Shown in pieces: positions 27,866 through 34,242 of a DNA stretch of 64,000 nt (the stretch's first letter is position 1; every line of letters starts with the position of its first letter). Location: contig NZ_LT976853.1 of NCBI RefSeq assembly GCF_900249755.1, forward strand, positions 883,376 to 947,375, in the 5' to 3' direction. Both the position numbers and the translations under genes were made by a program. The notes beneath the pieces were generated by a model, which had not been told where the DNA came from, ran no database searches, and was given only the letters and a program-made list of their open reading frames with translations. This DNA comes from Cupriavidus taiwanensis (GTDB taxonomy: Bacteria > Pseudomonadota > Gammaproteobacteria > Burkholderiales > Burkholderiaceae).

Positions 27866-28246
27866 ATGCCGCACCTGACCGTCGAATACACCAGCAACCT
27901 CGCGCCGGTTGCGCGCATCGATGCCTTGCTGGCGGGACTGAGCGCGGTCCTGCTTGCGCAGGGCGGGGCGTTTGCGCCGGGCGGCATCCGTGCGCGCGCG
28001 CTCTGCCTGGAGTGCTACCGCATGGCCGACGGCAGCGGCGACGATGCCTTCGTGCACGTCACGCTGGCGATCGCGGCGGGTCGCTCGCAGGACGTGCTCG
28101 ACCGGACCGTCAGCGCTTTGTTCGATACCTTGAGCGAGCATTTCGGCGAGTTATACCGGCGCCGGTATCTGGCGTTGTCGCTGGAGCTGCGAGAGTTTGG
28201 CGGGGGGTATCGGAGTCTTAACAACGTTCATCAGCGATTTGGATAG
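27866..28246 (+). CDS. 5-carboxymethyl-2-hydroxymuconate isomerase-family protein
   Basis: A 126-residue member of the CHMI (HpaF) branch of the tautomerase superfamily. It starts MPHLTVEYTSNLAP, with the catalytic amino-terminal Pro after Met removal, and ends with LSLELREFGGGYRSLNNVH, which is typical of CHMI. HpaF isomerises an intermediate of homoprotocatechuate meta-cleavage, but no other hpa gene is near, so the substrate here may differ. It is the last gene of the porin/Bug/amidohydrolase cassette. Confidence 0.87.
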   Translation: MPHLTVEYTSNLAPVARIDALLAGLSAVLLAQGGAFAPGGIRARALCLECYRMADGSGDDAFVHVTLAIAAGRSQDVLDRTVSALFDTLSEHFGELYRRRYLALSLELREFGGGYRSLNNVHQRFG

Positions 28247-28280
28247 ATGGGGTATTAGTGTTGGGCTTGATGCCGGTGTT

Positions 28281-29194
28281 GGGCATGTCGTTGTTGGTGA
28301 CATGCTGTCGGCCTTTGAACCGCTGGGTTCCGCCCTGCTGGGCGGGTCACTTTTTGTCCGAGCGACAAAAAGTAACCAAAAAACGCGTCGCCTGTGCGGC
28401 TGGCAATCAATTTCGCGGCGTTGGTGATTCCAGCGGTGGTGATTTCCGTTTGGCTTGGGTGCCCGTTCGACCCTGCTAACGCTATGTGAGTTAGGGGTGG
28501 TGCCTGCGATAACCCACTATTGAACGATCCCAAACTAGGGTGTAGGCAGCCTGCTGCTGGCGTCAACGCGGGGACGCCTTCGGCTGCGCTGCGCGCCGGT
28601 CCTATCGCAGGGCGTGGGCTCTGGCATGGAACGCGTCGCTGCGCTTGCTTGGCGCTGGCAGGCCCGCAGGCCGCGGCTGCCGTGGCTGCTTCGCTGCGGA
28701 AGGCCTGACTTCATTGAGGCTCCCTGCCCTCACCCCCGGCCCCTCTCCCGCAGGCGGGAGAGGGGAGCAAACCAGTGGCAGTGGTCGCGGGCGCCGGCGG
28801 GGGCCCAGGCGGGGCGCCCTCGGGCGCCAAGCGAGCGCAGCGACGCGTTCCGTGCCAGAGCCCCCGACCTGAGATACTGCCTGCGCAGCAGCCGTAGGCG
28901 TCCCCGCGATAAGGCCGGCAGCAGGCTGCCTACGCCCTAGTTTGGGATCGTTCAATAGTCGGTTATCGAAGGCGTTGTCCCTGACTCACATAGCGTTAGC
29001 AGGGTCGAACGGGCACCCACGCCAAAGGGAAATCACCACCGCGAGAACCACCAACGCCGTGGAATTGATTGCCAGCCGCACAGGCGACGCGTTTTTTGGT
29101 TACTTTTTGTCGCTCGGACAAAAAGTGACCCGCCCAGCAGGGCGGAACCCAGCGGTTCAACAGCCGACAGCATGTCACCAACAGCGACATGCCC
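28281..29194. repeat. Giant imperfect palindrome (two inverted arms of about 370 bp)
   Basis: The left arm (about 28281-28654) and right arm (about 28824-29194) are inverted copies. Examples are cgctgggttccgccctgctg (left) against its reverse complement on the right, the caaactaggg / ccctagtttg pair, and ggaacgcgtcgctgcgct pairing near the centre. The spacer of about 170 bp holds a REP element. Each arm also has its own hairpin, ctttttgtc..gacaaaaag (28350-28372 and 29103-29125). The element fills the gap between the convergent cassette and LysR gene, and no credible gene lies inside. Short open frames in the arms translate similarly only because the DNA is duplicated. Confidence 0.85.
28727..28773. 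repeat. Single REP palindrome at the centre of the giant inverted repeat
   Basis: Contains ccctcaccccc followed by ctctcccgc..gcgggagag and gagcaaacc, the same element as 1868-1912. It is a singlet here, placed within 15 bp of the symmetry centre of the large palindrome. Confidence 0.8.
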
Positions 29195-29287
29195 TAAAAA
29201 GGCATCGGGCCCAAAACCGCCAACGCCAGCAAACCCAACCACGCCCGCCAAGGACGCCATGGCATCAAAGCCAATCAGCCACCCCCA

Positions 29288-30232
29288 CTACCCCCCATCC
29301 CCCACCTCCCCCAACACCCGACTATTCGGCCAATCCCCCTCCACCGCCAATTCCCTGGCCACCCGCCTCAGCGTCTCCATCACCGCAACCGAAGCCCGCG
29401 ACGGCGGCCGCGCCGCCGCATAGCCGATCATCCGATGCAACTCCAGCCCACGAATCGGCACCGCCTGCAGCCGCTGCGCCTGCAGTTCATCCCGTATTGC
29501 CGCGGCGAAATGCACCGTCCAGCCGAACCCGCGTGCCACCAGGCGCCGGGCCACCTCGATCGATTCCACCTCCATCGTGACCTGCAGCTCCAGCCCCTGG
29601 CGTGCCGCCATCGCTTCCAGCGCCAGCCGCACCCCTGACTTGGGCACGCCGGTCAGGATCAGCGGCAGGCCCTGCAGCTGTTCGATCTCCACCGGCCCAT
29701 CGCCCAGCGATGCATCGCCCCACGGGCCGATCGCGCACAGGCTCTCTGCCACCAGCGGCACCGCCGAGACCCCGGGGCTCGATACCGGCCCGCTCAGCAG
29801 CGCGACGTCGAGCGTGCCTTGCAGCAGCGCGTCCTGCAGCGCTGGTGCAAAGTTCTCCACCAGCCGCAGCCGGATCTCCGGATACTGCTCGCGCAGCGCT
29901 TCGGCCAGCGGGATGAACAGCATCGGCGCCAGCGCGGGCGTCAGTCCCAGCGCCACCAGCCCGCGCGGCGACGCCGCGAGGTCGGCGATGTCGACCTTGA
30001 CCTGGTCCGCATAGCGCAGCAGGAACGACGCGCGGTCCAGCAGCACCAGCCCCTCGGGCGTGGGCGTGGCGCCGCGCACGTGGCGCTCCAGCAGCCGCAC
30101 GCCAAGCTCTTCCTCGAGCAGCCGGATCTGGCGGCTGAGCGCCGGCTGGGCGATATGCAGCGCAGCCGAGGCGCGGCCGAAGTGCTGCAGCGTGGCCAGC
30201 ACCTTGAAGTAGCGGAGTTGTCGGAGGTCCAT
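29288..30232 (-). CDS. LysR-family transcriptional regulator
   Basis: A 314-residue LysR regulator opening MDLRQLRYFKVLATLQHFGR with HTH IAQPALSRQIRLLEEELGVRL, followed by a periplasmic-binding-like effector domain. The start is ATG 30232. It lies downstream of, and in the same direction as, a LacI-type gene with a 78-bp gap. A LacI-type palindrome (30258-30269) sits 26 bp upstream of its start, suggesting control by the LacI protein. The C terminus is followed by an AT-poor, proline-coding-like tail region and the large palindrome. Targets are unknown. Confidence 0.92.
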   Translation of the reverse strand: MDLRQLRYFKVLATLQHFGRASAALHIAQPALSRQIRLLEEELGVRLLERHVRGATPTPEGLVLLDRASFLLRYADQVKVDIADLAASPRGLVALGLTPALAPMLFIPLAEALREQYPEIRLRLVENFAPALQDALLQGTLDVALLSGPVSSPGVSAVPLVAESLCAIGPWGDASLGDGPVEIEQLQGLPLILTGVPKSGVRLALEAMAARQGLELQVTMEVESIEVARRLVARGFGWTVHFAAAIRDELQAQRLQAVPIRGLELHRMIGYAAARPPSRASVAVMETLRRVARELAVEGDWPNSRVLGEVGDGG

Positions 30233-30257
30233 GGCGTGTTGCTTCCATCGCGAGTGC

Positions 30258-30269
30258 GCAATCGATTGC
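30258..30269. promoter_or_regulatory. LacI-type operator upstream of the LysR gene
   Basis: A 12-bp perfect palindrome gcaatcgattgc, identical to the core of the site at 31459-31472. It lies 26-37 bp upstream of the LysR start and just past the lacI-family stop. A central CG within an A/T-flanked palindrome is typical of LacI-family operators. Confidence 0.6.
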
Positions 30270-30310
30270 ACAAAACTTCAAAAAAAAGCGGAGCCTTCGG
30301 GGCAACCGCC

Positions 30311-31324
30311 TTACACGGGCTGGGTCGATGCCCGTACCACCAGTTCGGGCGCCAGCAGCGTGCGCGCCGTGGTGGCGATGCTGCCGTCCAGCGCGCCCAG
30401 CATCAGCGCGGCGGCGCGCGTGCCCATCTCGTAGAACGGCACCCGGATGGTGGTCAGCGCCGGTGACACCGCATGCATCAGCAGCATGTCGTTGTGCCCC
30501 ACCACCGACAGGTCCGATGGGCAACTGCCGCCGGCGGCGCGCACGGCCGCATAGCAGCCCAGCGCCAGGAAATCATTGGCCGCCACCACGGCGGTAATGC
30601 GCTGGCGGCGCGACAGCAGTTGCGCGCATGCCTCTTGCCCCGCCGCTTCCGTATAGGCTGGCGCCCGCACCACCGGGCAGTGCGACGCGCTCAGGCCCAG
30701 CTCGGCCACTGCCTGCAGGAATCCCGCTTCGCGTTCATGGCCGGTCGACAGGCTGGAAGGGCCGGCGACATGCCCGATGCGCCGGTGGCCCAGCGCGTGC
30801 AGGTGGCCCACGGCAAGCGCCATCGCCTGGCGATGGTCGCCGACGATGCTCGATACGCGCCCGGCATCGTCGCTGCGGTTGACCATCACCAGCGGCACGC
30901 CTTGCGCCAGGCAGTGCGCCACCACCGGGTCGTTGCGCTCGGCGGTGGCCAGGATCAGGCCATCGACCTGCCGCGCCAGCAGCTGGTCGACGATAAAGGT
31001 CTGGCGCGCCTTGTCGCCGCCGGCGTTGGCCACGATCGGGATATAGCGGTGCCGCGCCAGCGCGTTCTCGATGCCGAGCACGATGGGCGGAAACACCGGG
31101 CTGCCGATGTCCGGCACCACCACGCCGATGGTGCCCGAGCGCCGCGTGCGCAGCGCCGCGGCGATGCGGTTGGGCGAGTAGTGCAGGTCCTGCGCCGCCT
31201 TCAGCACGCGCGCCACCAGTTCGTCGCCGATGCGGTGTCGGGTTTGCGGGTTGAGCACGCGCGACACCGTCGACGGATGCACGTCGAGGGCTTCGGCGAT
31301 CTGCTTGATGGTGGGTTTGCTCAT
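30311..31324 (-). CDS. LacI-family transcriptional regulator
   Basis: A 337-residue LacI/GalR-type repressor. Its N-terminal HTH and hinge (PTIKQIAEALDVHPSTVSRV, then LHYSPNRIAAALRTRRSG) are followed by a sugar-binding-like effector domain (GTIGVVVPDIGSPVFPPIVL, then VVGHNDMLLMHAVSPALTTI). The start is ATG 31324. It is divergent from an oxidoreductase gene, with a 14-bp palindrome in the 214-bp gap. The hinge is the DNA-minor-groove type, which fits operators with a central CpG. The effector is unknown. Confidence 0.93.
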   Translation of the reverse strand: MSKPTIKQIAEALDVHPSTVSRVLNPQTRHRIGDELVARVLKAAQDLHYSPNRIAAALRTRRSGTIGVVVPDIGSPVFPPIVLGIENALARHRYIPIVANAGGDKARQTFIVDQLLARQVDGLILATAERNDPVVAHCLAQGVPLVMVNRSDDAGRVSSIVGDHRQAMALAVGHLHALGHRRIGHVAGPSSLSTGHEREAGFLQAVAELGLSASHCPVVRAPAYTEAAGQEACAQLLSRRQRITAVVAANDFLALGCYAAVRAAGGSCPSDLSVVGHNDMLLMHAVSPALTTIRVPFYEMGTRAAALMLGALDGSIATTARTLLAPELVVRASTQPV

Positions 31325-31458
31325 CGCTGGGTCGACGCGTGCGGCAGGCGCCACGCCATATCGTCTGGTTATCGGGATACCGGCAAAAAGTGGATTGGAC
31401 GCAAGGCCGCGGCGGTTCCTACAATCGGCCCGGATGCCACCAGGCTTTGCGCTTGTCG

Positions 31459-31472
31459 TGCAATCGATTGCA
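31459..31472. promoter_or_regulatory. LacI-type operator upstream of the oxidoreductase gene
   Basis: A perfect 14-bp palindrome tgcaatcgattgca located 67-80 bp upstream of the oxidoreductase ATG. It falls between a possible -35 (ttgtcg, 31453-31458) and -10 (tgtaat, 31474-31479), where repressor binding would block the promoter. The promoter spacer would be 15 bp, slightly short. Confidence 0.65.
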
Positions 31473-31538
31473 TTGTAATCTGCCCGGACGGCAATGCCAA
31501 GCCGCAGCCGGCACGGGCCAGCAAAAGGAGAGACAGAG

Positions 31539-32480
31539 ATGAAAGCAGCGGTATCGCTCGCCGGCCAGGCGCCGGTGTACCAGGAGTTCGACGACCCGGT
31601 CGCCGGGCCCGGCCAGGTGGTGGTCAAGGTCGCCGCGTCAGCGCTGACGCGGCTGGACATGGCGATTGCCGAAGGCCGCCACTACATCAAGCCGGCGGCG
31701 GGCCGCTTCGTGGTGGGGCGCGAGGGCGTAGGGCGCCTCGCCGACGGGCAGCGGGTCTACTTCAACGTCAACGCGCCGCGCGCGCCGTACGGCTCGATGG
31801 CGCAGCGCGCGCTGGTCGATCCGGCGCTGACCTTCCCGGTGCCGGACGGCATCGACGACGCGCGCGCGGCGGCGCTGGGCAACGCCGGGCTCGCGGCGTG
31901 GCTGCCGCTGTCGTGGCGCGCGCGCATGCAGCCGGGCGAGACCGTGCTGGTGCTGGGCGCGACCGGCATCTCGGGGCTGCTGGCGGTGGCCGCGGCCAAG
32001 CTGCTCGGCGCCGGCCGCGTCATTGCCGCCGGGCGTGACGTGCGCGCGCTGCAGCGCGCGCGCCGGCTGGGCGCGGATGCGGTGGTGCCGCTGGACCAGC
32101 CGGGCGACCTGCGCGATGCGTATCGCAACGCGGCCGACGGCGACATCGACGTCGTGCTCGACTACCTGTGCGGCCCGCCCGCGGAAGCTGCATTGCTGGC
32201 GCTAGGCCATGGCGGGCGCCTCGTCCATATCGGTACCACCGTCGCGCCGACAATCACCTTCGCCGGCGCAGCCGCGCGCCAGGCGTGCTTCGACATCATG
32301 GGCTTCGCCTACTACCACGCGCCGATCGAGGCGCAGGCGCAGGCCTACGCCGAACTATGCCGGCATACCGCTGCCGGCCGCATGGAAATCGATATCGTCG
32401 CCGAACCGCTGGAAGCGGTCGGACGCGTGTGGGCGGCGCAGGCCAAGGGCGCGCGCCAGCGCTACGTCCTGATTCCCTGA
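31539..32480 (+). CDS. Zinc-less medium-chain alcohol dehydrogenase / quinone oxidoreductase-like protein
   Basis: A 313-residue member of the MDR superfamily. It has the N-terminal GroES-like domain (GPGQVVVKVAASALTRLDMA) and Rossmann NAD(P) domain (VLVLGATGISGLLAVAAAKLLGAGRV, with the A-T-G-x-x-G form seen in quinone oxidoreductases). The usual catalytic-zinc Cys/His set is absent. It is preceded by a Shine-Dalgarno (aaggag) and is under probable LacI control. The substrate is unknown. Confidence 0.9.
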   Translation: MKAAVSLAGQAPVYQEFDDPVAGPGQVVVKVAASALTRLDMAIAEGRHYIKPAAGRFVVGREGVGRLADGQRVYFNVNAPRAPYGSMAQRALVDPALTFPVPDGIDDARAAALGNAGLAAWLPLSWRARMQPGETVLVLGATGISGLLAVAAAKLLGAGRVIAAGRDVRALQRARRLGADAVVPLDQPGDLRDAYRNAADGDIDVVLDYLCGPPAEAALLALGHGGRLVHIGTTVAPTITFAGAAARQACFDIMGFAYYHAPIEAQAQAYAELCRHTAAGRMEIDIVAEPLEAVGRVWAAQAKGARQRYVLIP

Positions 32481-32486
32481 AGGAAT

Positions 32487-32870
32487 TCAGCGCGCCTTCG
32501 AGTCAGGCACGCGGGTCTGGTCGATCGAGGCCCCGCCGCTACCGGTGCGCGGCTTGCCGTGCAGGCCGTCGCGGTCGGCCTTGCCCGCGCTTTCCGAGGC
32601 CGGCTTGGGCTTGTCGCGGCCAGGCAGGCCGCCGGCGGTGTGCGGCTCCTTGGGCACGTCGCCGAGATCCCTGCCGAGACCGCCGGGGTTGGTCGGCGTG
32701 GCGCCCGGCGTACTGCCCGGCGCCACGCTGGCGCCGGGCGGCGGAATGGTCTGGCTGCCCTTGGGGCCCTTGTCGGTACGCACGCCGGTTTCGGGCGGCT
32801 GCGCCAGGCTGCCGCCGGCAAGCGCGCAAAGCAGCGCGACGGCTGCGGCGCGTGGGATCGTGTATCGCAT
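32487..32870 (-). CDS. Small exported proline/glycine-rich hypothetical protein
   Basis: A 127-residue protein with a signal peptide (MRYTIPRAAAVALLCALAGG, cleavage near SLAQ). A low-complexity mature region rich in Pro, Gly, Lys and Asp follows (PPPGASVAPGSTPGATPT, GLPGRDKPKPASES). A good Shine-Dalgarno (ggagac) precedes ATG 32870. No domain is recognised and the mature part looks disordered. It ends 6 bp from the convergent oxidoreductase stop. Confidence 0.65.
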   Translation of the reverse strand: MRYTIPRAAAVALLCALAGGSLAQPPETGVRTDKGPKGSQTIPPPGASVAPGSTPGATPTNPGGLGRDLGDVPKEPHTAGGLPGRDKPKPASESAGKADRDGLHGKPRTGSGGASIDQTRVPDSKAR

Positions 32871-33120
32871 CTGGGTCTCCTGATAAACGCAGGCATGCTG
32901 GTACGGCAAAAGCATTTGCCGGGCCACCTTGTGCACTGCCGTGCGGGGCGCGGCAGCGGATCGGCGCAACGCACTTTCTACAAGCACCGGCGGTAGTTAC
33001 AAGGTGACGGCGGTGCCGGGTCGCGCGACTGCTGCATGCCGGGGCTGCGTGGCGCGGGAACGGAAGTTGCGCGCGCTGCAGCGTTGGCCTGCGATCGCGG
33101 CCCACCTCACCGGAGGCGTC

Positions 33121-33402
33121 ATGAAGCACAGCAAGCACGATACGTCGAACAACCCGGCACTGGACCGGCGCCAGGGCCTGGATGACCGTGAACTGAAGGA
33201 AAACGCCGCGGACAACCAGCGTGCCCGCGAGCGCGCTCGCGCGGATTGGGAGAATGCAGCATCACACCGCAAGGACGATGAGCCGGGGCGCAAGCCCGAC
33301 AAAACGGGCAAGGGCGAGATGCCCCCGGGTGTCGGCGCGCGCGACCTGCACGATCCCGGCAGCCGGGATCCCGACGCACCGCCGACCCTGAACCGGTCCT
33401 GA
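33121..33402 (+). CDS. Small highly charged hypothetical protein
   Basis: A 93-residue, very hydrophilic protein rich in Asp, Arg, Lys and Glu (DRRQGLDDRELKENAADNQR, ARERARADWENAASHRKDDE) with a Pro/Gly/Asp-rich tail. It has no signal peptide or membrane segment. A Shine-Dalgarno (ggagg) lies 4 bp before ATG 33121. The composition resembles small stress-type disordered proteins, but I recognise no family. Divergent from the exported small protein across 250 bp. Confidence 0.6.
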   Translation: MKHSKHDTSNNPALDRRQGLDDRELKENAADNQRARERARADWENAASHRKDDEPGRKPDKTGKGEMPPGVGARDLHDPGSRDPDAPPTLNRS

Positions 33403-33433
33403 TTGCCGGTCCTGATCGCCGGTCCCCGATCGC

Positions 33434-34045
33434 CTAGCCCGTCTTCACGCCGCGCGCCAGCCGCGCCGCGGCGCGCAGGCTGCGCACGATGCGCTCGAAC
33501 GCCGCGGCGCGCGCCTCGTCGCTGCGCTGGCGCAGGGCAAACGAGGGGTGGTAGGTTGCTATGACCAGCCGCCCCTGATGCTCCACCGGCGTCTCCATCA
33601 TGCCCGCCAGCGTCACGCTCTTGCGGCCCAGCACCGCGCGCGCCGCGGTTGCGCCGAGCGCGACCACCACCGTCGGGTGGACTTTTTCCAGCTCGCGCTC
33701 GAGCCACAGGTTGCACGCTTCGATTTCCTGCTGCGCCGGCGACTTGTGCAGCCGGCGCTTGCCGCGCCATTCGAACTTGAAGTGCTTGACCGCGTTGGTC
33801 ATGAAGAGCTTGTCTCGGTCCAGCCCGGCGGCCTGCAGCGCTTCATCCAGCAGGTGTCCGGCCGGCCCGACAAAGGGCGAGCCTTGCAGGTCTTCCTGCG
33901 ACCCCGGCTGTTCGCCGACCAGCATGATGCGCGCATGGACGGCGCCGGCACCGGGCACGCCCTGGGTGGCATTGCGCCACAACGGGCAACGCCGGCATTC
34001 ATTCAGTTCGTCGCGGCTGACAGGCGGCTGCTTGCGCTCGGGCAT
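33434..34045 (-). CDS. udgX: UdgX-type uracil-DNA glycosylase
   Basis: A 203-residue uracil-DNA glycosylase of the superfamily with an Fe-S cluster. It has Cys17/Cys20 (ECRRCPLWRNAT), the uracil-binding motif GEQPGSQEDLQGSPFVGPAG, NAVKHFKFEW, and Cys111. Its KRRLH loop (residues 96-100) corresponds to the KRRIH loop that defines UdgX. In mycobacterial UdgX the loop histidine attacks the abasic sugar and leaves the protein covalently attached to DNA. YHPSFALR near the C terminus is the second active-site motif. The start at ATG 34045 gives the normal length. Confidence 0.9.
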   Translation of the reverse strand: MPERKQPPVSRDELNECRRCPLWRNATQGVPGAGAVHARIMLVGEQPGSQEDLQGSPFVGPAGHLLDEALQAAGLDRDKLFMTNAVKHFKFEWRGKRRLHKSPAQQEIEACNLWLERELEKVHPTVVVALGATAARAVLGRKSVTLAGMMETPVEHQGRLVIATYHPSFALRQRSDEARAAAFERIVRSLRAAARLARGVKTG

Positions 34046-34242
34046 GGCGGATGGCGGTAGCGCAGCGCGCGCGGGCGCTGCTGCCGGTTTGCAGCAGGTT
34101 TCGCGCCATGGCGCGGCCCGTGCCGCGGCGCCATCGGTATGGAACTTGCCTTCCCCCAAGACCCCGCGACGGCCGCGCCACCGCGTGCCGCGCCGGGAAC
34201 CTTGCCTGGCTGCATCCAACGCCTGACGCCTGAACCGCGCGC

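Noticed and set aside
28255..29580. Open frames in the giant palindrome that translate similarly (LIASRTGDAFFGYFLSLGQK) in both arms
   Set aside because: The similarity only reflects duplicated DNA; there is no convincing ribosome site or codon pattern, so these are not listed as genes.
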